A stretch of 64,000 nt of DNA from Heloderma charlesbogerti (taxonomy: Eukaryota; Chordata; Lepidosauria; Squamata; Helodermatidae): the NCBI GenBank assembly GCA_026122225.1, contig JANEZZ010002877.1:1364001-1428000 (forward strand), read 5' to 3'. Under the pieces are notes generated by a model that did not search any database, was not told where the DNA came from, and saw only the letters and a program-made list of their open reading frames with translations. Both the position numbers and the translations under genes were made by a program. This document shows, piece by piece, positions 35,301 through 45,798 of the stretch (the first letter of the stretch is position 1; each line of letters opens with the position of its first letter).

Positions 35301-35440
35301 GTTAGTTGGCCAAAACAAACCACAGTAAGCAAGTCTGGTCTGGTTTGGACAAACAATCCAGAGTTAAGCTGAAAAAAACACTGTTTAGCATTGTGCCTGT
35401 GTGTGAAAACTCGGTCAACACAACCAGTATCTGCACAGGG
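35301..35440 (+). repeat. 140-bp direct repeat, copy 1
   Basis: From GTTAGTTGGCC to CTGCACAGGG it matches 36,058-36,197 with two mismatches. The two copies directly border the chimeric insert. Confidence 0.95.
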
Positions 35441-35976
35441 GGTGGGGGGGGTGCGGGGGGTTCGGAGGATTTCTCCCCGAAACTTGTTCGGGGGGCCGAA
35501 CACGTTGGCGCTCGGCCCCCCGAAGTTTTGGGGAGAAATTCTCCGCCAACCCTATTCGTGTGCCAAATGCTAAAGGGACTGATTACACCATCATAGCTCA
35601 ATTTGCAAAAGTCTCCACAAATAATTTTATCCTGCGTCTGGCTAGGGAGGTTCGAAGCCTTTCCTGGAAACAAGATAAAGTTATGTTATTTCCAGACTAC
35701 ATCAAAGAGGTGGCGAATAAAAGAAAGCAATTTATCAAGGAAAGAACTTGGCAAAACAAATGAATTTACAATACTACTTAAAATATCCTGCTACTCTTTG
35801 TATTGTGTCTGAAGGTCAGATGAAGAAGTTTCAAAATCATGACATGGTGGAGGCTTGGCTGAACGTAAAAAAGCGTGAGAATTTTGTTACAACCCCATGG
35901 ACTGGAATCTTTAAACAAGCTTTGTTTATTGTTTCTATCTAGCCTATATGATCCAGGCTAACTCAGAAGATAAATG

Positions 35977-36022
<46 letters not shown>

Positions 36023-36057
36023 CTTACTTTCTTTCATTTCTTGTTTTTTCTTGCTTA
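35441..36057 (+). mobile_element. chimeric insert: hAT hairpin piece plus L1-like fragment
   Basis: Positions 35,441-35,555 are a palindrome (GGATTTCTCCCCGAAAC arm, centre near CACGTTGGCGC) matching the 5' hairpin of copy C at 25.95-26.03 kb. From about 35,556 to 36,055 the sequence is nearly identical to 42,948-43,435 of the L1-like element, including its frameshift, and stops at TTTTTTCTTGCTT, about 540 bp short of that element's 3' end. There is no poly-A tail. The whole insert lies between the 140-bp repeats. Confidence 0.88.
35978..36020. repeat. (TA)n microsatellite
   Basis: A TA run of about 40 bp. At the matching place in the 42-44 kb copy there is a shorter TA run followed by a GA run (43,355-43,397). 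Confidence 0.95.
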
Positions 36058-36197
36058 GTTAGTTGGCCAAAACAAACCACAGTAAGCATGTCTGGTCTGG
36101 TTTGGACAAACAATCCAGAGTTAAGCTGAAAAAAACACTGTTTAGCATTGTGCCTGTGTGTGAAAACTCGGTCAACACAAGCAGTATCTGCACAGGG
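36058..36197 (+). repeat. 140-bp direct repeat, copy 2
   Basis: Same sequence as 35,301-35,440 with two substitutions. It begins directly after the L1-like fragment. Confidence 0.95.
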
Positions 36198-38275
36198 ACC
36201 AGACATTACAGTGGCGAACCACTTTTACAAATTGCTATTAAAAAAAAAAAATCACAGACTTGTTTAAGGTGCTAATTTCTATGGAAAATGAGATCATAAG
36301 AGAGACTAGTGTCAAAAAACACAACGTTGTACACAGGAAAGCTGATTTTCAGAAGTCCCTCCATCCACTGTAGCATCCTTCCACCCGCTGAAAAGCTGTT
36401 CCTCACCAGTATGGGGGTGGGGGATCATAATATAATGGAATATGTTGCAGAGAGCTACAGCAGATATGGGGGAAATCAGGAAAAGTCACATGCCCCAACT
36501 TGTATGAGAGAAAGTACTTTCCACTAGCGCAAAGCCACCCCTGGATACAACCCACATTTCCTCCATTGCAGTAAAATAGTCAGTTTCCAAATTCAGTTAT
36601 GAAAACTAACTTGCCATATTCAGTACTTAAGAAACATGGTACTGTATTTTGCGAGAGTACTACAAAACACACTGAACCAATAATCCTACATCTAGGTAAA
36701 TTATACAGTTGGGTCCAGGATCTGTCTTCTGTGGATAGAAGGGATCTGTACATAGAAGGTGCCTCTGCCCAATTTTCATGTAGCCTTCCCACCCCATAGC
36801 TTTATCCCATTCACCAGAGTCTCCTAACCCTCAGTGTAACATTATCAGAGAACTGACGGGGCTGCCATGGGGAGGAGGGGGCAGGGAAGCTTCCACCAAT
36901 CCAGCTGCATGCACCTAAATCTGGATCTAATCCATAGTTTTGTGTTTGTACAGCCCAGTTCATATGTTACTGATGTGGTACTATAGCTACTGGAAAGCCG
37001 ATTCTTTTGAGCTCAACAACTCATTAGTATTTGTGTGGAAATGTAACCATGTGGATTGCCTAGATCACATATTTCGATTCCATTTGAGATGGCCAAATCT
37101 CCATAATTCTATTCCATAATTTGTAGTTTGGCTCTAGCTCTAAAATGGAAAATGGGTACGCTTAATGTGTAATGCATATTTATGTCTCCATTTTAAATTT
37201 AATTAATTACAGGCACAATGGCGGCAGGGGGGGGGGTGATCTCTACCAGGAACACAGTGCACAGGGATGGGAAGTTTATGAAAAAAAATCCTCCCTCCAC
37301 GTGATTAGCAATTAAAATCACACACATCTCCAGTGATGAGGATCCTTAGAAAAAACATTCCCATTAGCACCAATGAGAACATTTTTCTAAAGCTCCTAGC
37401 CAAGTGGGGAGTAACCTGCTCCAAATTTCTCATAGGCTGTGAGAAATACGTTTCTGAATACAAATCTGTTTGAAAGCACATGTTGGAGCACTTACAGACA
37501 TGCATGCATGTTACCTGTAGGATTTGCTGTAGCTTTCTGATGTAGACTGACAAATATGAATCATCCTACTGGTTGACATGTGCATGGAAAGGAAATCAAA
37601 TCCCTATATGTATAGAAATATGCATTTTATTAGAAGTTGTATGAAACCACTGCTGAAATTCATATGCAAGCTGTTGTAAATTTTTATTCACAATTCATGA
37701 GCACTGATAGATGTGCAGAGCCAGTGTCAGAACTAACTACACTATTACCAATGTGATATGATGCTCAGTGGTAGATCACATCATTTGAATGATGGTCCCA
37801 GGTTCAATCTCTGCCAGTTCAAATTTGAAGAAAGATCCCAAGCAGCAGGACTGGTAAAGATCTTTGAAAGCAATTACTAGAGAATACTCTGCATGGTTTC
37901 CTGCAATCTCCAAACTTTGGGCTCCACTTGAACCAAATGTGATTCTGTCTGCACGTAGGTGGCAAAGCCGTTATAGTAAATCAAAGATGTGTACAATGAA
38001 AGTCTACTCACCAGAATGTTCACTACCTGAACAACTCTATTCAGATGAAAGTTACAGATGCTATGACAGGCCTCTTACATACTCTACTCCTGCTGTCCTA
38101 CTGCACAATCATTCCAAAGATTATCTCTGTTGAGATATATGAATGGTTCATATACAGTATTTGAGAAGTTCTCTTCTTCTACTCATCCAATTCTCACTCA
38201 TTCCTTTTATGTTTCTGCATTTCGCTTCACTGCATTCCAGAAGCTGCAGTGTACATTAGTTTCAATATTGTACTT
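36198..38275. other. non-coding stretch with a SINE head fragment
   Basis: A tRNA-like SINE fragment lies at about 37,760-37,835 (GCTCAGTGGTAGATCACATC, then GGTCCCAGGTTCAATCTC). Otherwise AT-rich sequence with no gene seen. Confidence 0.5.
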
Positions 38276-38278
38276 TAA

Positions 38279-38413
38279 GGGTGCAATCCTATGCATGTTT
38301 AGACAGAAAAAAGTCCTACAATTCCCAGCATTCCCCCAGCCAGCCGTACCGGCTGGGGTAATGCTGGGAGTTGTAGGACGTTTTTCTGTCTAACCATGCA
38401 TGGGATTGTGCCC
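38279..38413. mobile_element. palindromic MITE with TAA target duplication
   Basis: The ends are GGGTGCAATCCTATGCATG and its complement ending GGATTGTGCCC. TAA flanks both sides (38,276-38,278 and 38,414-38,416). Nearly the whole element is palindromic with a centre at GCCGTACCGGC. The 3-bp duplication suggests PIF/Harbinger; this is inference because no transposase is present. Confidence 0.8.
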
Positions 38414-38733
38414 TAATACAAGTAGCAAACAAACATTTCCACTGAATGTCAACATCTGAAACTGCTCCCTTATGCATTCATTTATGTCATTTCTAAACTA
38501 CCCAATAGCCAAAGCTCTCTGGACAGTTTCCTTAAAACCATGGGGTAACTGTTATCCACTAGCTGCTCCCAGAATTTAGTCTTTTCTGGAAATGTCAGAA
38601 TATGCAAGCGTAAAGCCATCTCTCTGCCTACTAAATATGACTTCTTAGTTTACATCAGCACCATCCCACAGAAATACATAAAATTAAATTAATTCTGCTC
38701 TTCTTCACTCCTAAATTCATGGCTATTTCTAAT

Positions 38734-39156
38734 TAGGGATGATGGAGAAATTCAACATGGACCAAAATGAGCTCAGATTTCTAAGAATCCGACCTGCAGA
38801 ATCTGCTGCAGACCGGCCTTCTCAGGCCACACAGAGTGTGTGGATTTTCTTTTTTCTTTTTTTTAACTTTCCCAAAATTTTACACAAATGTATTTGTAAG
38901 AAAATACGCAAACTTCTTCTGGGACTGGTAAATATATGCAGGGAAAAGTTTAATGGAAGGGGGGACAATATACTAAATGTTACATACCAATGTAAATTAC
39001 GCAAATTGTTGCAAACCCTCTTACGAAATTATTTGCATATTTTTCTGTGTAACAAAAAAAAATTGAAGCTATCTGTGAATAGACACCAGAATGAACGACA
39101 CTGCACAAGCCACAAAACACATACAGGATGGATTTCAAAAAATCTGGACATCCCTA
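38734..39156 (+). mobile_element. hAT-like element with AT-rich interior
   Basis: Starts TAGGGATGATGGAGAAATTC and ends GGACATCCCTA, flanked by a perfect 8-bp duplication TTTCTAAT (38,726-38,733 and 39,157-39,164). The first 70 bp resemble copy B (GGAGAAAT, then TTTCTAAGAATCCGACC), but the interior is AT-rich and has none of the ATAGGCTACGTAA hairpins. It has no transposase. Confidence 0.82.
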
Positions 39157-39245
39157 TTTCTAATGGTGTCTCTCCTGCACTGTTCATTGCACACAAGTTC
39201 ACTGATGGCTAGCTGGCTGTCCACTGCTTGATTATTTGAGATTAG

Positions 39246-40087
39246 TAGGGATGAATTCCACCACGGATCTCGGTGAGGCCGAATGCCAGTGCATTCAGCC
39301 CCCCGAACTCTGTGGCGGAGCAGCCTGCCCCCCCGCCCCCCCAGCAGATCCCCCCCAGGATGAGACTTACCTGGGGCAGATGTTCCAGGTGGCGGCGGCT
39401 CCAGCAGCGGCAGCTGCAGCAGCTGGTCTTCCGACCGGCTGCCGCCACCGCCGTTTGCAGTCTTGTCTTTTTTTTCTTTTTTCTTTTTTCTTTTTTAACA
39501 GAGACGTGATAGGCTACGTAAGTTTTTACATAGCCTATCACGTCTCTGTAAAAAAAAAAAAAAGACGAAGAAAAATAAGGAATGCAAATGGCGGTGGCCG
39601 TAGCCGCTGCCATTTGCGTACGCATTTTTTTTTTTTTTACCCATACGTGATAGGCTACGTAAGTTTTTACATAGCCTAAAACGTCTGGGTAAAAAAAAAA
39701 AAAAAGCATATGCAAATGGCGGCAGCTACGCCGTTTGTATTCCTTATTTTTCTTCGTCTTAGTCTACGTAAATATTTACGTAGACTAAGACGAAGAAAAA
39801 TAAGGAATACAAATGGCGGCAGCCGTAGCCACCATTTGCATATGCTTTTTTTTTTTCCTTACCCAGAGCCCTCCGCGGCCGGAAATCCGGCTGCAGACGG
39901 CCCTGGCCTGGGCCTGGCCGGCTGCTCCGCAGAGCCACCACGGAGCACAGCCGGCTTTCGAGGATTCTGGGGGAGAGGACCAGATCGCCTCCCCCCCCCG
40001 GTGAAGATTCCAGGGGGAGGGACGGAGCGCCTCCCCCCCCCAGCAGAACCCGGTGGAGCCAGGTAAGTGGGGTTTCGTACACCCCTA
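39246..40087 (+). mobile_element. hAT-like element with multi-hairpin interior (copy D)
   Basis: Starts TAGGGATGAATTCC and ends GTTTCGTACACCCCTA. Flanks share GATTAG but an exact 8-bp duplication is not clean. Hairpins lie at 39,506-39,541 and 39,647-39,682 (GTGATAGGCTACGTAAG stem, the second with a decayed edge) and 39,758-39,789 (CTTAGTCTACGTAAAT stem, perfect). The last is the centre of a larger palindrome from about 39,705 to 39,845 containing GCAAATGGCGGC-type arms. Donor-like ACTTACCT (39,365-39,372) and AGGTAAGT (40,061-40,068) lie near the ends. Confidence 0.82.
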
Positions 40088-40943
40088 ACTGATTAGTAGG
40101 GGGGAAAAATGGCAGACTTTTCCTAAACAAACACACATTTAGAAATTCTAGGCATTCACAAGTCAACTCATTTGCACCAATGTGTTAAAAGTATTTGGGA
40201 TACTCATTTGTATTTCCAAACACAACAAAGGACCACATTTTCCTCTATAGCCATCTAGGATCTCATCTGTTATCATTGACTTCTCAGTACATTATTTAAT
40301 TGATTTGAAACTTAGCACCCTACTGTGAATGTCATCAAATCCTACTGATTTGAATTCACTCAAATAGGTTTCCTACTTTCTGGTCTACAATCCTCCTTGT
40401 GAAAATTGTATTAACCATCTGGTCACAATTTAACCTTTTCAAATGACAAAAAGAAATGAACATAGGCATTAAACTTACCTACTGTAATCAAGGTCATGTT
40501 CATGCCATATCTAAACTTCTGTTTCTTGAGAAAGTATAACCTGTTAAAGGATCCATGACGGATTTATGATAATGCTAGCGCAAATACGTAATTTGCACAT
40601 TCTAGTGTGGCATCTATTTTACTGTTTTCCCAGTTAAACAGTCTGTATCTTTCTTTGCATTTATTTGTATTATTACAGAAACATAACACCACTACCTCCC
40701 CTACATGTGTATGTACATGGGAGAGCTGCTCCACATGGCACTCAATAGAACCTTCTTCTTGCCCTGCCTGGCTAGCTGGGCTGGTATACCATGCTAGCCA
40801 TTCCTTTCAACACAAAGCTCTAAAGTGCTTCTTATATGTTCATCTATGCATTTCTCCATTCTGAGAGACCTTGTTTGGAACAAGATTTGCTTGTGGAATA
40901 GGAAGCTGTAGAGGAAGCATAGCAGACATAGCCTTTACATTGT
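40088..40943. other. AT-rich non-coding stretch
   Basis: No recognisable gene or repeat. Confidence 0.5.
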
Positions 40944-41160
40944 CAAGAGAGCCAGTGTGGTGTCATGGTTAGAATGTTGGACTAGATCTCAGGACATCTA
41001 GCCCCCAGTTGGTGATGAAGCTCACGGGGTGACTTTGGGCCAGTCACAGACTCTCAGCCTGACCTACTTCACAGGGTTGTTGTGTGGATAAAATGGAGAA
41101 GACTCTGTAAGCCACCTTGGGTTCCTTACAAGAGGAAGAAAAGTGGGAAAGAAATGTAAT
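40944..41160 (+). mobile_element. tRNA-derived SINE (MIR/CORE-like type)
   Basis: Head GAGAGCCAGTGTGGTGTCAT with GGTTAGAATGTTGGACTAG, middle GTGACTTTGGGCCAGTCACA, CTCAGCCTGACCTACTTCAC and GGGTTGTTGTGTGGATAAAA, then a CACCTTGGGTTCC tail. The same family is on the minus strand at 56.2 and 57.1 kb. Confidence 0.8.
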
Positions 41161-42087
41161 CTCTCAATATAAACTGAAATGTTTGTCCGTATGTCTTCAA
41201 TGGACTCAAAAACCGTGCATCCGATTGTTATGAAACTTTCAGAATTTGTTGTACCTCTATCTGGGATGGTTTTAGGCATAGTTACATTTTTGTCTGCCAC
41301 CAGATATTCAACGTAGATCATCACACAGATACAGCAGGAGCTGAGGGAAGGGAGCGAGTTGCCCAGGTAATGGAAGAATAATGTTGGCAGTTGATTTGGT
41401 GAGAGGGGGGAGAGAATGAAGAGCAGAGAAGAAGATAGTCATGGCTGACAGAGAGGGAAGTTCAGGACAGTCTTCAGGAGACAAAGAACAAAACAGAGCC
41501 CTCCCTCAAAATGTTATGGGGGTCACCATGGCACGGGCTGTACCTAGGGGCCAGGGCAGGCATAATGTGTCCAACTCTGGCAGCTGCATAACTTTGCTTG
41601 AAGGCTTCGCTGTATCCAACTCTGAAAAATGCGTAAGGCTTTGCGATATCAAAGTAGAGGCTCTTCCCAACCAGTGCGAAGCCAGGTCCAATTGCTAGTG
41701 TTAAATATAACGAAAGAGGCAGGCAGGCAGGATGCTACTGAGCCCTATTGCTGATCCTCCCATAATGTGGCTGACTGCACCTGCCTACCTGTACCATAAA
41801 TCTCTGGAATAAAGCTTCATAGATCTTGAGGAGTACAAGCATTCATATAGAGAGTTAAGTTCCTTAAAATATTCTGTGCCCAGGCCATTTCTTGGGCTGT
41901 ATAAGTAATGCAACCAGCACTGTGTGTTTATTTGCTATTGCAACCATTTCTGCTGCTTTTTGGATGTATTTTCTTAAAGCTGCCTTGTATGGAAACTTTG
42001 TACATTGGTTTGGCTGACATCCAGAGCTAATCCAGTATAATAATTAAGATTGAGAATCCAAATATTGTTTCCCTTAGGAAAAGTCAC
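41161..42087. other. unassigned non-coding stretch
   Basis: A repeat-like segment with ATGAAACTTTCAG and GTTTTAGGCATAG occurs near 41,230-41,290 but I cannot classify it. No gene is seen. Confidence 0.4.
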
Positions 42088-42480
42088 AAGAATTTCACAC
42101 TGTAGAGGACTTCCGGTTGGGACCGATGTCGCTCTGGTAGCTTCCCACGGGGCTCCGTGGGAGCTTTCTCAAACAGCTTTTTAAAAGATTGAAAGGGAAT
42201 GGAATGGGAATTTCCTGGAATGGAAAGGGGGGGCAAGGCATCAGTTCTGGGCAACATCTTGGAGAAAGGTAACTCCCACACAATAGTGGGGGGGGGGCTG
42301 GATTCCAGGATTATCTCCCCAGAGCTTTACCAATGCAAAAAGCTGTACTGAGACTCCTATTTTATAGGAGAAAACAGGGCTGACGTGTTCCATATAATAT
42401 ATGCTTTAAGAAATATCAACAACCTTTGAGGGATGATTTTAACAATATTTGAGAACATCTAAGATCTGCTTGAGAGAAAC

Positions 42481-43326
42481 ATGTCTGCACCGAGGAGAAG
42501 AAAGGAGCTCGCATCTACTCTCCCTGAATCCTCTGTGTCAAAAGTGTCAAGAAGAGAAGATATAGGTGAATTATTTAAGCTGATAAAGACCTTATCTTCA
42601 CAATTTACGGAGCAAGTCAAGAGGTTGGATTTAATCCAAAATTCCATCACCGCCCTGCAAGGAGCTGTAGATTTGATTAATGCATCACGGCAAAAAATGG
42701 AGTTGAAAATTAATGAGCTTGAAGACCGTGTGGCTGGAAACAAAACCACGACACACATTTATTTTAAAAACACCTCTGATAGAATTTCTCAACTGGAGGT
42801 CTTCACGAAGAGATCCAATGTACGTATTTTTGGGATTAAAAATTTGCCTAATGATGTGAAATTGCTTGTTTTTGTGGATAAATTTTTGCATGAAATACTC
42901 CCTATCCCATCTGATTATTTACTTGATATTGAGCAGGCATTTCGTGTGCCAAATGCTAAAGGGACTGATTACACCATCATAGCTCAATTTGCAAAAGTCT
43001 CCACAAATAATTTTATCCTGCATCTGGCTAGGGAGGTTCAAAGCCTTTCCTGGAAACAAGATAAAGTTATGTTATTTCCAGACTACATCAAAGAGGTGGC
43101 GAATAAAAGAAAGCAATTTATCAAGGAAAGAACTTGGCAAAACAAATGAATTTACAATACTACTTAAAATATCCTGCTACTCTTTGTATTGTGTCTGAAG
43201 GTCAGATGAAGAAGTTTCAAAATCATGACATGGTGGAGGCTTGGCTGAACGTAAAAAAGCGTGAGAATTTTGTTACAACCCCATGGACTGGAATCTTTAA
43301 ACAAGCTTTGTTTATTGTTTCTATTT
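42481..43326 (+). pseudogene. L1 ORF1p-like protein gene, one frameshift
   Basis: L1 ORF1p is a trimeric RNA-binding chaperone of retrotransposition particles. Residues about 20-100 look like a coiled coil (KLIKTLSSQFTEQVKRLD, SRQKMELKINELEDRVAG). Then comes an RRM-like core (QLEVFTKRSNVRIFGIKNL) and a C-terminal domain with the typical IEQAFRVPNAKG, IIAQFAKVSTNNFIL and KVMLFPDYIKEVANKRK stretches. The first frame ends at 43,149 after ERTWQNK. The expected continuation (YYLKYPATLCIV, NHDMVEAWLNVKKR) lies in another frame at 43,134-43,328. The 35 kb copy has the same frame break. The ATG at 42,481 follows the leader and begins the longest frame. Confidence 0.85.
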
Positions 43327-43354
43327 AGCCTATATGATCCAGGCTAACTCAGAA

Positions 43355-43355
43355 G

Positions 43356-43397
<42 letters not shown>
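43355..43397. repeat. (TA)n(GA)n microsatellite
   Basis: TATATA run followed directly by a GAGAGA run inside the 3' part of the L1-like element. A second TA run lies at about 43,524-43,557. Confidence 0.9.
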
Positions 43398-43402
<5 letters not shown>

Positions 43403-43517
43403 CTTACTTTCTTTCATTTCTTGTTTTTTCTTGCTTTTATCTTAAAATAGATAATATATCTAGTATAAAATATATCACTGAATGTTGAAGGTTTATATTA
43501 AGTTTTATTATTACATA

Positions 43518-43563
<46 letters not shown>

Positions 43564-43986
43564 CTAATAATACTAGACTTTTGGAAATTAATTCTAGACT
43601 TCTTTTTTTATACAAGATTGATGATATGGTATAGAAATGTAAGGTTGTTTATTAAATTGTAAGATTGTTAAGGTTATAAATATAGTCTTTAAAATAGAAC
43701 AACATTGGAGACCGGGTGGTGTTGGAGCTTAAATTCAATTCGTTAGGGGGAGGGAGAGAGGAGCGAGGGGGAAGGAATTTTCTTCTTTTTTCTTCACTTC
43801 CTTTCCACCTCCCTTTTCCCTTTATCTTTTTCTCTTTCTTTTTTCTTCTCTTTTTGTTATTGTGGTGTCCTCATCAGAATATTGTATTGCTGAGAAACTG
43901 AAGCATTGATGAGGTTGTTGGTAATTTTGGTACTGTTTATTTCATCCATATGAAATAAAAATATATTTTAAAAAAGAATTTCACAC

Positions 43987-45311
43987 CATAGAACATTTTA
44001 AAAAAGAAAAAGAATTACTTATTACTGCATAAAATGCTCAAAGTTTTGCAAATACAATGCAAACGCAAACATTCATTCTGCCCACAATATTACATGTCCA
44101 AGAGAACATATATTTGCCATAGATCATTTGTGAGATTCAGGCTCAGCTCACAAATTAAAAAGCATCCGTGAGCCTCTAGCTGAGCCAATATGGGATTCAA
44201 AGTAAGATCATGTTTACCATGTCCAACATGGACATCCCCCCCGTCTCACTGCCATCCCACACACACCAAGGACTGTCAATTTTCAGGGTAAAGGTCACTT
44301 TTCTAAAAGCAGTATAGCTACTGAGCAACTGCTCTCTAATCATTGTTTATATATAAATATTATATAAAAACAGCCACACACCTGTTCTGTTTAAACTGGG
44401 AGAGAAAAGTCCTAATTTAAAACACACTATAAGAAGATGAGAAAGAGGATCTGAAACACACACATTGCACATACCTTGCTTTTAGTTCATCAAAATGACT
44501 TTTACCTACAAAGTTCAACTGCATGTTTTGGGGGGTGTGGAGTATGCTGGAGGTCTATAAATTAAGGGAGGGAAACAAGCATAGTATCACATATTCCTTT
44601 CTACACCAAAACCTCCATATTCGGTCTTATCTTCACTAGTTTTTATGGGCCATTTAGACAATACAAACCTCTATGAACCACCCAGCATGTGACAGTGTAG
44701 TTTAGAGAGCCTTTTACATTTTAGTTCACAATGAAAGAACTGGATGACATTAACAAAGGCTTTTCAAATGTTCTTCTTTCTTGGTTGAATAACATTGGTC
44801 GATATGTTACTATTCAATTTCAGTTGCTAGGATATGTTAACTCTGTCTTCTTTAAAAGCCCCGCTCTAAATAAGATTGCTATTCAGCTGCCTCATAAATA
44901 TCACTGCCTTCTACCCTATATTTAACTCTGGCAGTATTTTTGAAAAGCTTAGTAGAGGACAGTAAATCAACCTTTTCTGCAAGCCATCTTAACTTTTTCT
45001 GCCTACCTATATTTTGAAGCCACCATTTCATTTAACTAAAGCGCACTGTACAGCCCTGCTGACATACCAAACTGTGTTACCACATCTCTCGCCACATTTT
45101 TACTATTGCTTTCTGTACATGTTTATAATCTGAAAAGGAATCATCGGTGAATTTGCCAAGAGCCTTTGTACATATTATTTTTTTCAGCATGTACACATAA
45201 GATCATCATGTGTCAAACATGTTTATCAGTATATGGCTGGTGCAGTATGGCTGTTATTAGCCAATATGTGTATGTTTCCAACGCTGGCTACTCCTAACAC
45301 ACTGCTTACAG
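43987..45311. other. AT-rich non-coding stretch, possible intron
   Basis: No gene or repeat recognised. It may be part of the first intron of the minus-strand gene whose candidate first exon is at 54.3 kb. Confidence 0.4.
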
Positions 45312-45405
45312 CAGGGGTGGGCAATATTTTTCAGGCTGAGGGCCACATTCCCTTGTGGCTAGCCTTCCAGAGCCACATGCCAGTAGTGGGCAAGGCCAAA
45401 GAAAA
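45312..45405 (+). mobile_element. hAT-like fragment (CAGGGGTGGGCAA end)
   Basis: The end CAGGGGTGGGCAATATTTTT followed by GCTGAGGGCCACATTC is typical of hAT non-autonomous elements of the Charlie or Tip100 style. The other end is not identified. Confidence 0.6.
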
Positions 45406-45798
45406 AAATGGTTCACCCTATACTCTCTCCCATACACAAACAGACATTCACACACATACAAATATAACTCACTCACACACGTACTAAAGCAAAGCAGGAT
45501 AAATATACTGAATTTATCTACTGCTGAAGTCACGTGTGCAGGATATTTGTGAAAGCACTGTATTTTGGTATATTATATATGTTAGCCAATAGAAACATGC
45601 TATTAGAAAGACAGTTCTTTCCCAATCATAATTTAAGCCAATGTACTTGCAATCAAATTTAGTTAACCCTACTAACGTCACTGGGCCAATGCCAAGAAGT
45701 ATGCACTTGTGTTATGATTTTCAAGAACATTAGAACTGAAAACAAAATGGAAGGAATTTTTTGGTTATAATTCCTATTGCAATACTCAGTTATTATAG

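Larger units (their letters stand above)
42101..43973 (+). mobile_element. complete ORF1-only L1-like element (half-L1 design)
   Basis: A perfect 13-bp duplication AAGAATTTCACAC flanks the element (42,088-42,100 and 43,974-43,986), and the 3' end is an A-rich tail (GAAATAAAAATATATTTTAAAA). So both ends are present. Inside are about 380 bp of 5' leader, ORF1 (42,481-43,326 with one frameshift) and about 645 bp of 3' sequence with TA and GA repeats. There is no ORF2, so no endonuclease or RT. It must have been copied in trans by an L1 machinery. Compare mammalian HAL1 elements, which have the same layout. Confidence 0.85.

Noticed and set aside
35978..36020. TA-rich stretch as a regulatory or replication element
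   Set aside because: It is a simple microsatellite inside an L1-like fragment and its counterpart differs freely in length and unit.
42481..43149. Host gene encoding a coiled-coil protein
   Set aside because: The sequence has L1 ORF1p layout and lies between exact target duplications with an A-rich tail, so it is a retrotransposon.
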